64,000 bases of DNA, taken from positions 62,001-126,000 of the forward strand of contig JADJGV010000008.1 of NCBI GenBank assembly GCA_016707895.1, in the 5' to 3' direction. The translations under genes were made by a program, and so were the position numbers. Positions 1 through 10,263 of the stretch are shown in pieces. Source of the stretch: Myxococcales bacterium (GTDB lineage Bacteria; Myxococcota_A; Polyangia; Haliangiales; Haliangiaceae). Each line of letters starts with the position of its first letter. Position 1 is the first letter of the stretch. The notes beneath the pieces were generated by a model. The model was not told where the DNA came from. It worked only from the letters and a program-made list of their open reading frames with translations, and made no database searches.

Positions 1-480
1 ATGGAGCAGGCCAAGGACACCTTCGCGCTGCGCGAGCCCGGCTACCTGGTCGCGATGATGGGCGCCAACGTCACGACCATGGACGGCCTGCCGGCGCAGC
101 TCAAGGCGGCGTGGGGCGAGGACTCGATCGCGTGGGGGCTGTTCGCGCTGGCCGCCAGCGAGCTGTCGTTCGGCGACACCTCCGAGCTGATCAGCGAGTA
201 CTACTCGCTGCAGCTGGAGTTCGGGCCCGACGGCGACTTCAGCGGCGTGGCCCACGACGCCGCGTTCGATCACATGCTCGAGTTCGCCGAGCGCCGCACC
301 CGCGAGCAGGCCCGCGCCGCGCTGGTCGCGACCGGCGCCATCCCGGTGCAGACCCAGCTCTACTACCAGATCGCCGAGACCCAGCGCACCGGCGACCTGC
401 GCGAGCGCCTCGACGCGCTGGGCTCGTACTGGACCGCGATGCAGTTCGCGCAGACCGCCGTGATGCTCGCCCGCAATTGA
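1..480 (+). CDS. Hypothetical protein, probably the C-terminal part of a longer gene
   Basis: An open frame runs from the first base to a TGA at 478-480. The ATG at position 1 may simply be an internal Met, because the window edge hides anything upstream and no ribosome binding site can be seen. The 159 residues are acidic and mostly helical in character, with Tyr- and Leu-rich stretches (SEYYSLQLEF, QTQLYYQIAE). There is no signal peptide or membrane segment. I recognise no family. It ends 31 bases before the end of the opposing nhaR-like gene, so the two are convergent. Confidence 0.6.
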   Translation: MEQAKDTFALREPGYLVAMMGANVTTMDGLPAQLKAAWGEDSIAWGLFALAASELSFGDTSELISEYYSLQLEFGPDGDFSGVAHDAAFDHMLEFAERRTREQARAALVATGAIPVQTQLYYQIAETQRTGDLRERLDALGSYWTAMQFAQTAVMLARN

Positions 481-511
481 GGCGTCGCGCGGCAGTGGCG
501 GTGGCAAGCGC

Positions 512-1408
512 TCACCCGAACAGCTCGTCCTTCGCGTCGCGGATCGCGACCACCGACGGGTGGGCCAGCTTGCGCTCGACGGTGATGGCGTAGAAGCGGT
601 CGCGGACGCCGGCCACCTCGCCCAGCTCGACCAGGCCGTAGCGCTGGCTGACCGCGGGCGCGATCACCGCCGGGATGAACACCACGCCCAGGCCGTCGGC
701 GGCGAACTCCTTGAGCAGCGCCGAGTCCTCGGCCTCGGCCACCACCCGCGGGGTGAGCTGGTGGCGCGCGAACCACGCGTTGAGCGCGCGGCGCAGCGGC
801 GAGCCCTCGAGCGGCAGCAGCACCGGCGCCTGATCGAGGCTCTTGGGGAAGCCGCGCTTGAGCCCACGGACCAGCGCCGGGGACCCCAGCGCGGCCACCG
901 CGGACTCGCCCAGGAGGTGGCTGTAGGCGCGCACCGCGGCGCCCGGCGGCACCGGGGCGTCGGCCAGCACCACGTCGAGCTCGTGGGCGGCGAGATCGGC
1001 CAGCAGCCGGTCGAAGCGATCCTCGCGGCACACCAGGGTCGGCGCCGGCACCTCGGCCAGCGCCGGCGCCAGCAGGTGACGCACCAGCAGCTTGGGCAGC
1101 ACGTCGCTGATGCCGACCACCAGGCGCAGCGGCCCCCCCGGGCGCTGGCCGCGCAGCGCCTCCCGCATCTCGCTGCCCAGCCCAAAGATCTCGCTGGCAT
1201 AGCGGTAGGCCACCTTGCCGGTCTCGGTCAGGGCCAGCTTGCGCCCGCGCTTCTCGAACAGCGCCACCCCGAGGCCCTCCTCGAGCTTCTTGATCTGCGC
1301 CGACAGGGTCGGGTGCGACAGCCGGAGGATCTTGCCCGCGGGGGCCAGGCCGCCTTCCCGGGCGACCACCCAGAAGTACAGGAGGTGGTGGTAGTTGAGC
1401 CATTCCAT
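512..1408 (-). CDS. nhaR: LysR-family transcriptional regulator, NhaR-like
   Basis: The 298-residue product has the length and layout of a LysR regulator: a winged helix-turn-helix in residues 1-60 and an effector-binding domain from about residue 90. The opening MEWLNYHHLLYFWVVAREGG and the following SHPTLSAQIKKLE helix match the NhaR subgroup (activators of Na+/H+ antiporter genes) rather than generic LysR proteins. It is divergent from the terC-like gene, with 89 bases between the starts. No antiporter gene is visible, so the target here is unknown; the neighbour terC and the gene itself are the natural candidates. The family call is secure, the NhaR subgroup likely. Confidence 0.88.
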   Translation of the reverse strand: MEWLNYHHLLYFWVVAREGGLAPAGKILRLSHPTLSAQIKKLEEGLGVALFEKRGRKLALTETGKVAYRYASEIFGLGSEMREALRGQRPGGPLRLVVGISDVLPKLLVRHLLAPALAEVPAPTLVCREDRFDRLLADLAAHELDVVLADAPVPPGAAVRAYSHLLGESAVAALGSPALVRGLKRGFPKSLDQAPVLLPLEGSPLRRALNAWFARHQLTPRVVAEAEDSALLKEFAADGLGVVFIPAVIAPAVSQRYGLVELGEVAGVRDRFYAITVERKLAHPSVVAIRDAKDELFG

Positions 1409-1424
1409 CGGGCGTTACCTCGGT

Positions 1425-1437
1425 TCGAGTTTATCGA
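1425..1437. promoter_or_regulatory. Candidate LysR-type operator between nhaR and terC
   Basis: TCGAGTTTATCGA is an interrupted dyad (TCGA-N5-TCGA) that also fits the T-N11-A core of LysR-type sites. It lies 17 bases upstream of the nhaR-like start and 61 bases upstream of terC, in the divergent intergenic region where LysR regulators usually bind. This rests on pattern alone; such a short site can arise by chance. Confidence 0.35.
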
Positions 1438-1497
1438 CGCGTTTACCCAAAACATTCTACTCGACCTTCACGCCTCGCGTCGCCATCCTGCTTCTAC

Positions 1498-2553
1498 ATG
1501 ATCTGGCTCTACGGCGGCTTCATCGTCTTCATCCTGGCGCTGCTCGCGCTCGACCTCGGCGTCCTCCACAAGCGCGACAAGGCCGACACGGTCAAGGCCG
1601 CGCTCGGCTGGTCGGCCTTGTGGATCTCGATCGGCGTCGCGTTCTCCGGCGTCATCTACCTGGCCTACGACCAGCACTGGTTCGGGCTCGGCACTGCCGG
1701 CGCGGGCCAGAGCGGCGGGTCCGCGATGGGCGCGTACCTGACCGGGTTCTTCGTCGAGAAGTCCCTGGCGATCGACAACATCTTCGTGATCGCGATGATC
1801 TTCAGCGCGCTGGCGGTGCCGGCCCGCTACCAGCACCGGGTGCTGTTCTGGGGCATCCTCGGCGCGCTGGTGATGCGCGGCGTCATGATCGGCGCCGGCG
1901 CGGCGCTGATCGCCCGGTTCGCGTGGATCATCTACGTGTTCGGCGGCTTCCTCATCCTCACGGGCGTGAAGATGCTGCTGATGCACGACGACAGCGGCGA
2001 CATCAACGACAGCCGGATCGTGCGCCTGATGCGGCGGCTGATGCCGATCACCGAGCGGTTCCACGGGCCGCGCTTCCTGGTCCGCGCCGGCACCCCGGCG
2101 GCGTCGGCGCCAGCCGTCCCCGAGGGCCCGGTCGAGACCGATCGGGTGGTGGCGGCGGCGCGCAAGGGCGCGCTGCTGGCCACGCCGCTGCTGCTGGCGC
2201 TGATCCTGGTCGAGGTCACCGACCTGATCTTCGCGGTCGACTCGATCCCGGCGATCTTCGCGATCACCACCGACCCGTTCATCGTCTTCACGTCGAACGT
2301 GTTCGCGATCCTCGGGCTGCGCAGCCTGTACTTCGCGCTGGCCGGCATGATGGACCGGTTCCGCTACCTCAAGCCGGCGCTGGCCGCGGTGCTGGTCATC
2401 ATCGGCACCAAGATGATGACCCACGGCCAGCTCAAGGCGTGGCTGGGCGCGTCGTTCAACTACTACGTCATGGCGGTGGTGCTGGCGGTGATCGCCACCG
2501 GCGTCGTGACCTCGCTGCTCGTGACCCGGCGCGCCACGCCGACCCCGGCGTGA
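1498..2553 (+). CDS. TerC-family integral membrane protein
   Basis: The 351-residue protein has about seven to nine hydrophobic segments and the two family signatures with membrane-embedded acidic residues: EKSLAIDNIFVIAMIF near residue 85 and DLIFAVDSIPAIFAITTD near residue 240. TerC/Alx proteins are inner-membrane proteins linked to tellurite resistance or to Mn2+ export; which applies here cannot be told from sequence. A hydrophilic loop (residues about 165-220) separates the two halves. The ATG at 1498 is used because MIWLYGGFIVFILALLALD begins a membrane helix immediately. No clear Shine-Dalgarno sequence precedes it. It is divergent from the nhaR-like regulator and may be under its control. 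Confidence 0.88.
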   Translation: MIWLYGGFIVFILALLALDLGVLHKRDKADTVKAALGWSALWISIGVAFSGVIYLAYDQHWFGLGTAGAGQSGGSAMGAYLTGFFVEKSLAIDNIFVIAMIFSALAVPARYQHRVLFWGILGALVMRGVMIGAGAALIARFAWIIYVFGGFLILTGVKMLLMHDDSGDINDSRIVRLMRRLMPITERFHGPRFLVRAGTPAASAPAVPEGPVETDRVVAAARKGALLATPLLLALILVEVTDLIFAVDSIPAIFAITTDPFIVFTSNVFAILGLRSLYFALAGMMDRFRYLKPALAAVLVIIGTKMMTHGQLKAWLGASFNYYVMAVVLAVIATGVVTSLLVTRRATPTPA

Positions 2554-2614
2554 GCCCGGCGCGGAACGCCACGACCGCGTTTCGCGTCGCGGGCGGGTTG
2601 GTGGCACGCAGCGG

Positions 2615-2992
2615 TCACGTCCAGAGGATCGGCACGTCGTAGCTGGCCAGCGCGCGATCGTGGGTCACCAGGGTGAGCCCCGCGAGCCGGGCCTGGGCCA
2701 CCAGCATGCGGTCGAAGGGATCCTGGTGGTGGGGTGGCAGCGCCGCGGCCTCGGCGGCGTGCTCGAACTCGACCGGCAGGCGCTGGAACCCGCTGGCATC
2801 GACGCCCGCCGCGAACGGGCCCGGCAGCACCAGCCGCCCGAGCGCCTGCTTGATCGCCACCTCCCAAGCCGACGCGGCGCTCACCCACGCGACCGCGGCG
2901 CCCGCGATGGTGTCGCGCGCCATCGCGGTCAGCCGCGGGTCGTTCATCCGCCACCACAGCACCACGTGGGTGTCGAGCAGGAGCGCGCTCAC
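2615..2992 (-). CDS. Type II toxin, PIN-domain (VapC-like) ribonuclease
   Basis: The protein, about 125 residues, is a single PIN domain. Acidic residues expected at the metal site are present: D in LLLDTHVVLWW, E in SAWEVAIK, D in DPFDRMLVAQA and D in LVTHDRAL. Such toxins are Mg2+-dependent RNases that cut tRNA, rRNA or mRNA. I chose the GTG at 2992 because it overlaps the antitoxin stop by four bases (GTGA) and gives the usual short PIN N-terminus; a GTG at 3004 would add four residues. The antitoxin gene lies immediately upstream on the same strand. Confidence 0.85.
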   Translation of the reverse strand: MSALLLDTHVVLWWRMNDPRLTAMARDTIAGAAVAWVSAASAWEVAIKQALGRLVLPGPFAAGVDASGFQRLPVEFEHAAEAAALPPHHQDPFDRMLVAQARLAGLTLVTHDRALASYDVPILWT

Positions 2993-3231
2993 CGGCCGGT
3001 CCACGCCGCCAGCACCTCGGGCGGCAGCGGCGCGTCGAAGTCGTCGGCGATCTGCACCTGCCCTTCCCAGCCGCCGGGCCGGCGCGGCGTGGCGACCGGG
3101 GCCAGCGGCATCAGCCGGGCGAACGGGACGCCGTTCTTGGCGATCACGATCTCCTCACCGGCGGCCGCGCGATCGACCAGCTGCGACAGGTTGGTCTTGG
3201 CGTCGTACAGGTTGATCGCCACCGGCGGCAT
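2989..3231 (-). CDS. Phd/YefM-type antitoxin
   Basis: An 80-residue protein begins MPPVAINLYDAKTNLSQLVD and continues with AAAGEEIVIAKNGVPFARL, the standard Phd/YefM DNA-binding fold; the C-terminal 35 residues would wrap the toxin. The start at 3231 places MPPVAINLYDAK at the N-terminus as in relatives. The gene overlaps the toxin start by four bases, the usual order for co-translated antitoxin and toxin. Antitoxins of this family normally bind palindromes near their own promoter, and a perfect inverted repeat lies 26 bases upstream (3257-3278). Confidence 0.85.
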   Translation of the reverse strand: MPPVAINLYDAKTNLSQLVDRAAAGEEIVIAKNGVPFARLMPLAPVATPRRPGGWEGQVQIADDFDAPLPPEVLAAWTGR

Positions 3232-3256
3232 GGATCGAGCTTGATGCGGAACATCG

Positions 3257-3278
3257 GGTTGGTCAAGCCTGACCAACC
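3257..3278. promoter_or_regulatory. Perfect inverted repeat, candidate operator
   Basis: GGTTGGTCA, a 4-base spacer AGCC, then TGACCAACC form a perfect 9-bp dyad. It lies in the 96-base region between the divergent antitoxin gene (start 3231) and the CoA-transferase operon (start 3328), about 50 bases upstream of the latter. It could be the autoregulatory site of the toxin-antitoxin pair, or an operator for a GntR/TetR-type regulator of the CoA-transferase genes. Neither is proven. Confidence 0.5.
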
Positions 3279-3327
3279 GCCCCGGGACGTTGACGGCGAC
3301 CGCCGACGGGCCTAACGATCCGCGGCG

Positions 3328-4026
3328 ATGAACAAGGTCTTCGCCGACGCCGCCGCGGCGCTCCACGACGTGACCGACGGCGCGGTCATCCTGTCGGGCG
3401 GGTTCGGGCTGTCGGGCAACCCCGAGCACTGCATCCGCGAGCTGGCGCGCCGTGGGGTCAAGGGCCTCACGATCGTGTCGAACAACTGCGGCACCACCGA
3501 CCGCGGGCTGGGCGTGCTGCTGGCCCAGGGCCAGGTCGCGAAGATGATCTCGTCGTACGTCGGCGAGAACAAGATCTTCGAGAAGCTGTTCCTGTCGGGG
3601 CAGCTCGAGGTCGAGCTGTGCCCCCAGGGCACGCTGGCCGAGCGCATCCGCGCCGGCGGCGCCGGCATCGAGGCGTTCTTCACACCGACCGGCTACGGCA
3701 CCAAGATCGCCGACGGCAAGGAGACCCGCGAGATCAACGGCAAGCGCTGCGTGCTCGAGCACGCGATCCGCGGCGACTACGCGATCGTCAAGGCGTGGAA
3801 GGGCGACGCCTGGGGCAACCTGGTGTTCCGCAAGACCGCGCGCAACTTCAACCCGCTGATGGCCGCCGCCGGCAAGATCACGATCGCCGAGGTCGAGGAG
3901 CTGGTGCCGGTCGGCGCGCTCGATCCCAACGCCATCCACACGCCGTCGATCTACGTCCAGCGCATCTTCGTCGGCACCGCCTACGAGAAGCCGATCGAGC
4001 AGCGCACCGTCCGCCCCCGTCGGTAG
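3328..4026 (+). CDS. scoA: 3-oxoacid CoA-transferase subunit A
   Basis: The 232-residue protein matches the alpha subunit of succinyl-CoA:3-ketoacid CoA-transferase. Typical blocks are VILSGGFGLSGNPEHCIREL, VSNNCGTTDRGLGVLL, GTLAERIRAGGAGIEAFFT and NPLMAAAGKITIAEVEELV. Together with subunit B it would move CoA from succinyl-CoA to acetoacetate or another 3-oxoacid, in ketone-body or branched-chain degradation. The subunit B gene follows after 14 bases with its own ribosome binding site, so the two form an operon. Acetate- or butyrate-type CoA-transferases are close relatives; SCOT is the best fit. Confidence 0.92.
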   Translation: MNKVFADAAAALHDVTDGAVILSGGFGLSGNPEHCIRELARRGVKGLTIVSNNCGTTDRGLGVLLAQGQVAKMISSYVGENKIFEKLFLSGQLEVELCPQGTLAERIRAGGAGIEAFFTPTGYGTKIADGKETREINGKRCVLEHAIRGDYAIVKAWKGDAWGNLVFRKTARNFNPLMAAAGKITIAEVEELVPVGALDPNAIHTPSIYVQRIFVGTAYEKPIEQRTVRPRR

Positions 4027-4040
4027 CGAAGGAGACACCC

Positions 4041-4700
4041 ATGGCCCTCGACCGTGATCAGATCGCTCGCCGCGTCGCCGCCGAGCTCCAGGACGGCTTC
4101 TACGTGAACCTCGGCATCGGCATGCCGACCTTGGTCGCCAACTTCGTCCCGCCGGGGATGGACGTGGTGCTGCAGTCGGAGAACGGCATGCTCGGCATCG
4201 GCCCGTTCCCCGAGGACGGCGACGAGGATCCCGACCTCATCAACGCCGGCAAGCAGACCATCACCGCGATCCCCGGCTCGTCGTTCTTCGACTCGGCCGA
4301 GAGCTTCGCGATGATCCGCGGCGGCCACGTCGACGTGTCGATCCTCGGCGCGATGGAGGTCTCCGAGCGCGGCGACCTGGCCAACTGGATGATCCCCGGC
4401 AAGATGGTGAAGGGCATGGGCGGCGCGATGGACCTGGTGGCAGGCTCCAAGCGCGTCATCGTCATGATGGAGCACACCACCAAGGACGGCGCGCCGAAGA
4501 TCCTCAAGGCGTGCACGCTGCCGCTGACCGGCGTCGGCTGCGTCCACACGATCGTCACCGAGCTCGGCGTGATCGACGTCGGCCCCGACGGCCTGACGCT
4601 GCGCGAGCGCGCCCCCGGCGTGTCGGTCGAGGCGATCCGCGCCGCCACCGGCGCCCCGCTCCACGCCGCCGCCGACGTCCCCGAGATCGCGGTCGCCTGA
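4041..4700 (+). CDS. scoB: 3-oxoacid CoA-transferase subunit B
   Basis: A 219-residue protein starting MALDRDQIARRVAAEL. It carries the beta-subunit signature with the catalytic glutamate in QSENGMLGIGPFP, preceded by YVNLGIGMPTLVANF. The glutamate forms the covalent CoA thioester intermediate in this family. The start at 4041 follows a clear GAAGGAGA ribosome binding site at 4028-4035. The frame is open further upstream, through scoA, but in the wrong frame for that gene. The stop at 4700 is followed by a tandem repeat array rather than by an obvious terminator. Confidence 0.94.
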   Translation: MALDRDQIARRVAAELQDGFYVNLGIGMPTLVANFVPPGMDVVLQSENGMLGIGPFPEDGDEDPDLINAGKQTITAIPGSSFFDSAESFAMIRGGHVDVSILGAMEVSERGDLANWMIPGKMVKGMGGAMDLVAGSKRVIVMMEHTTKDGAPKILKACTLPLTGVGCVHTIVTELGVIDVGPDGLTLRERAPGVSVEAIRAATGAPLHAAADVPEIAVA

Positions 4701-4797
4701 GCGCGGCTACCAGGCCACGGCGCGCGCCGGCCGCCGGTCGACGAACGTGACCGGCACCGCCGGGTGCGTGCGCGCCGCGTGGGACCTGGGCGTCGCC

Positions 4798-5046
4798 TTC
4801 CACGTGAGAGATCGGCGCGGTGTTCACGTGGGAGATCGGCGCGGCGTTCCACATGGGAGATCGGCGCGGCGTTCACGTGGGAGATCGGCGCGGCATTCCA
4901 CGTGGGAGATCGGCGCGGCGTTCCACGTGGGAGATCGGCGCGGTGTTCCACGTGGGAGATGAGCGCGGCATCCCAATGGAAGTTGGGGCGCCGTGTTCCA
5001 CGTGGGAGATCGGCGCGGGTGTTCCACGTGAGAGGTGGGCGCCTGG
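4798..5046. repeat. Tandem array 1: about ten 24-26 bp units with CCACGTGGGA core
   Basis: Ten consecutive units begin at 4798, 4823, 4847, 4872, 4896, 4921, 4946, 4971, 4996 and 5022. The consensus head is TTCCACGTGGGAGAT and the tail CGGCGCGGYG. Two units lack one C (TTCACGTG), one has ACATGGGA, and the unit at 4971 is degenerate (TCCCAATGGAAG). The array fills most of the 384-bp gap between the ends of scoB (4700) and the AlkA-like gene (5085), which converge on it. The period is not a multiple of three and both strands show rotating, low-complexity frames, so it is not coding. The same core recurs in arrays at 38734 and 59561. Confidence 0.95.
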
Positions 5047-5084
5047 TCCGACGCCGGCTCTGGCTCAGTCGGCGGCGCGGCCGC

Positions 5085-5972
5085 TCAGGCCACGCCGCGG
5101 TGCAGGCCGCGGGCGGCGCCGGCCTTGAGGTAGTAGCTCCAGTAGCCGAGGGCGGGGCCGTAGCGGCGGACGGTGGCGCGCGGATCCCAGGCGGCGCCGT
5201 AGACCTCGCGGGCCGGCTCGGCGAAGCCCTTCATCGCCAGCGGCACGTCGTCCATCCGGCCGAGGCCGCGCAGCAAGATCGCGGCGGCCGAGAACGGGCC
5301 GATGCCGGGGATGGCGCACAGCGCGTCGCGCGCCTCGGCGTAGGGCGCGGTGGTCAGGAACGCCTCGCCCAGCGCCGCGACGCCGCGCACGACGGGCGGC
5401 AGCTGCGCGGCCTTGTGGGCGTCGACGCCGGCGGCCTGCCACGCGGCGGCGTCGAGCCCGACCAGCGCGCCGAAGCCGGGCCAGGCGCGCAGGGTGTGGC
5501 CGCCGATGTCGACTGGCAAGCCGAGCGACGCGAGCACCCGCTGCCGCATCCGGCCGGCCTGGGAGATCGGCCGCCGCTGCATCAGCACCGCGTAGACCGC
5601 GATGTCGGGCAGCGAGCTGAACCGCACCTGGTGCAGGCCGTGGAGCGCAGCGACGATCGCCGCGAACGGCGCGGCGTCGGCGTCGGCGGCCTGGTAGAAG
5701 TCCGCCAGCTCGTCGTCGAGGCTGAGCAGCTGCCGGGCCCGGTGGGCGATGCGCGCGGCGTCGTCGGCGTCGACCTCGGCGTGGGTCAGGGCGACGGTCG
5801 CGCCGGGGCCGGCGGCGATCCGCACCGCCACCGCCCGGGCGCCCAGCGCCACCGCGGTGGTGACGCCGTCGTCGTCGACCAGGTGGTCGCCCTGACACGG
5901 GGTGAAGCGGCGCATGAACGCCAGCGACTGGGCCAGGGCGAAGGGGGTGCGGACGGCGACGAGCTGGTTCAT
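5085..5972 (-). CDS. DNA-3-methyladenine glycosylase, AlkA-like (HhH-GPD)
   Basis: The 295-residue protein has the AlkA layout: an N-terminal domain starting around FTPCQGDH, then a helical HhH-GPD domain. The helix-hairpin-helix (LCAIPGIGPFSAAAILLRGL, about residues 220-240) is followed by GRMDDVPL, whose Asp is in the place of the catalytic residue. It would remove alkylated bases in base excision repair. The ATG at 5972 gives MNQLVAVRTPFAL. The gene is divergent from the mutase gene (132 bp apart) and converges on the repeat array. I see no Ada-type regulator nearby. Confidence 0.85.
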   Translation of the reverse strand: MNQLVAVRTPFALAQSLAFMRRFTPCQGDHLVDDDGVTTAVALGARAVAVRIAAGPGATVALTHAEVDADDAARIAHRARQLLSLDDELADFYQAADADAAPFAAIVAALHGLHQVRFSSLPDIAVYAVLMQRRPISQAGRMRQRVLASLGLPVDIGGHTLRAWPGFGALVGLDAAAWQAAGVDAHKAAQLPPVVRGVAALGEAFLTTAPYAEARDALCAIPGIGPFSAAAILLRGLGRMDDVPLAMKGFAEPAREVYGAAWDPRATVRRYGPALGYWSYYLKAGAARGLHRGVA

Positions 5973-6104
5973 GCCGCCACCCTGCCCTGGGTTCGTGTCA
6001 GCCTTCTGTCAGGTATCGACCGCGCCCGGCCGACCGATCATCCGCGCACCGAGGCTCCCTCGCCGCGTTCCGCTCGGGGCGCGGGCGCGGTAGGGTCGGG
6101 CGCC

Positions 6105-7738
<1,634 letters not shown>

Positions 7739-7739
<1 letters not shown>

Positions 7740-8497
7740 TGGCCAAGAAGCGCCGTCGCCCCGCCCCGCCCCCGATCAAGCGGCAGCTCGCGCTGCCGGT
7801 GTCGACGTCGCCGCTGCGCGGCGCGATCCTCGCCATCGCCGACGCGCTGGTCGATCAGGACATCCCGACCCCGGCGCTGACCAACCGCGGCTTCGCCGAG
7901 AAGTTCGGCAGCCCCAGCCACGGCCTCGACGACGTCGCGCTGGCCCGGCTGCTCGACGAGTACGTCGGCCGCGGGCTGTTGCGCTGGCGCGGCCGCGCCG
8001 ACCACCTGCTCGGTCGGCCCGACGTGATCGGCCTGACCGCCGCCGGCGGCGCGGCGTGGGAGGCGGCGCGCACCCCCGACTGGGATCGCTACGTCGACGT
8101 GACCCTGCGCGAGACCAAGCAGGACTGGCGGCTCGAGGTGCGCTCGCCGTCCAAGGACGCGGCGTACTCGTACCTCTCGGCTGGCGAGGCCGCGGCGCTG
8201 CACGTGCTGACCGGGCGGCCGCGCTGGAAGAAGATGCCCGGCGCGGCAGTCCTGCCGTGGCGCAAGATGTCGGTGTGGGTGGGACGCGTGGCGTGCCGCA
8301 TCCCCGAGATGGCGCCCGACCCGGCGCGGTTCGCGAAGCAGTTCGCCGGCTGGCGCTCGGCCCGCGACCTGCGCGCCGCCCGCGAGCGCGCCGAGGCGGC
8401 CAAGGCGGAGGCCGCCCGCACGGCCAAGGCCGGCAAGGCCGACAGGGCCGACAAGGCCGACAAGCTGGCCCGGGCCGACGAGGGCGACGAGGCGTAG
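7739..8497 (+). CDS. Unknown protein translationally coupled to the mutase, with Lys/Ala-rich tail
   Basis: The 252-residue frame starts at ATG 7739, sharing one base with the mutase stop (TGATG). The first 15 residues are basic and proline-rich (MAKKRRRPAPPPIKRQLALP). The middle has a compact segment that could be a winged helix (SHGLDDVALARLLDEYVGRG, LLRWRGRADHLLG, VIGLTAAGGAAWE) followed by a region with DWRLEVRSPSKDAAYSYLS. The last 45 residues are a charged Ala/Lys/Glu helix-like tail with repeats of KADRADKADK. I recognise no family. The coupling suggests co-expression with the mutase, but a role in that reaction is not shown. Confidence 0.75.
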
Positions 8498-8621
8498 CCG
8501 CCCGGCGGATCCCGGCGCGGCGGCGCGGCGGTTGCGCTGCGGGCGCTTTCGCGGTTCCATAAGCAGATAGCGAAGGGGCGCCGGGCCAGCGGTATGGGGC
8601 CAGTCCTTTCAGGGGGAAACC

Positions 8622-9002
<381 letters not shown>

Positions 9003-9003
9003 A

Positions 9004-10218
9004 TCAGCGCGCGGCCGCGGCGGTGAGTTCGCGGCGGCGGCGACGGGCGGCGAAGCCGTGGCGCACCAGCGCGCCCCACAGCCGGGCCTTCTGATCGGCC
9101 AGCACCTCGGTGCCGGCGACCCGGGCGGCGTACATCTCGAGCACGTCGGGGTCGAACAGCACCAGCGACAGCCAGCGCTGCCAGCCGGGGCCGTGCTGGT
9201 ACAGGAGCCGCGCCAGGTGGCGATCGAGGGCCAGCTCGCGGCCGACCACCGCCTTGCGCAGCGCCCGCCGGTAGCCAGCGAAGCCGACGTCGCCCGAGGT
9301 CAGGGCCCGGGCGATCGCGTCGCCGGCGACCTGGGCCTGCTCCATCGCCACCGCGATGCCCTCACCGGTCAGGCCGTCGATGCCGGCGGCGTCGCCGACC
9401 GTGACCAGCCGCGGCGCGCTGACCGGCGCGCTGGGGTGGTAGCCCCACACCGGCCAGCCGCGCGAGCCCTTGGCCGGCAGCGCCACGCCGTACGGCGCGA
9501 GGTGCTTGCGCAACAGCGCCAGGAGCTCGGGGCCGCCGCGCCGCGACGACGGGTAGTGCATCAGCCCGACGTTGACCCGGTCGCCGGCCACCGGGAACAG
9601 CCACACGTAGCCGCGCAGGCCGTCGGCCATCGCGGTGAAGTCGTAGATCATGGCGTCGTCGCGCGGCGCCGCGGTGGCGGCCACCGGCAGCTCGGCCATG
9701 AACAGCCGGTGCGGCAGCGCCTTGGCGTTGCCGGTCAGGTGCTTGCGCACCACCGAGGCTGCGCCGTCGGCGCCGACGACGATCTTGGCCGCCAGCTGGC
9801 CGCCGCCGCCCAGCTTGAGCGCGACGTGGTCGCCGGCCACCGCCAGCTCGTCGACGACGACGCCGGTGCGGAGCTCGACGCCCTTGGCGCGGACCTGCTC
9901 GACCAGGCTGGCGTCGAACTCGACCCGGCGGATGACCCGCACCGGCCGGCCCATCGTGACCGTGCGCTCGAAGCTGCCGAAGCGGACGGTGGCCGCCGGC
10001 GACGCCACCGACGGCACGGTCAGCCGCAGGTCGACCGCGGCCAGCGCCTCGTCGATGTGGCCCGTGAGGCCGCCGCCGCACGGCTTGTCGCGCGGGAAGT
10101 CGTAGCGATCCAGCACGACCACGTCGCGCACGCCGTGCTGGTGGAGCCGCGCCGCCACCGCCGCGCCCGCGGGGCCGGCGCCGACGATCACGACGTCGTG
10201 GACGCGGGGGTCTGTCAC
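9004..10218 (-). CDS. Geranylgeranyl-reductase-family FAD-dependent oxidoreductase
   Basis: The 404-residue protein begins with an FAD-binding dinucleotide fold (DVVIVGAGPAGAAVAARL) and has the family blocks FPRDKPCGGGLTGHIDEAL and VTVGDAAGIDGLTGEGIAVA. Members reduce isoprenoid double bonds or act on quinone and other lipid substrates; the substrate here is unknown. It has a final Arg/Ala-rich tail. It is downstream of the lipoprotein gene at 10264-10956 on the same strand (45-base gap), so the two may be co-transcribed. Confidence 0.88.
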   Translation of the reverse strand: MTDPRVHDVVIVGAGPAGAAVAARLHQHGVRDVVVLDRYDFPRDKPCGGGLTGHIDEALAAVDLRLTVPSVASPAATVRFGSFERTVTMGRPVRVIRRVEFDASLVEQVRAKGVELRTGVVVDELAVAGDHVALKLGGGGQLAAKIVVGADGAASVVRKHLTGNAKALPHRLFMAELPVAATAAPRDDAMIYDFTAMADGLRGYVWLFPVAGDRVNVGLMHYPSSRRGGPELLALLRKHLAPYGVALPAKGSRGWPVWGYHPSAPVSAPRLVTVGDAAGIDGLTGEGIAVAMEQAQVAGDAIARALTSGDVGFAGYRRALRKAVVGRELALDRHLARLLYQHGPGWQRWLSLVLFDPDVLEMYAARVAGTEVLADQKARLWGALVRHGFAARRRRRELTAAAAR

Positions 10219-10263
10219 CGCGCTGCGTTTAGCACAGTTGCCCGACGCGCGGCCCGCCCGCGA

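Noticed and set aside
1409..1497. Manganese (yybP-ykoY) riboswitch before terC
   Set aside because: The 89-base gap is too short and shows no such fold or terminator.
4798..5046. CRISPR array
   Set aside because: Units follow each other directly with no unique spacers, and there is no cas gene in the window.
4764..6104. Long open frame running through repeat array 1 and the AlkA-like gene into the mutase
   Set aside because: It is open because of high GC; the segment is antisense to a clear glycosylase and includes Arg/Gly-rich repeat translation. The GTG at 6105 gives the correct mutase length.
5973..6104. TGTCAG direct repeat (about 5997 and 6008) as an operator
   Set aside because: Only two short copies, no dyad and no regulator nearby.
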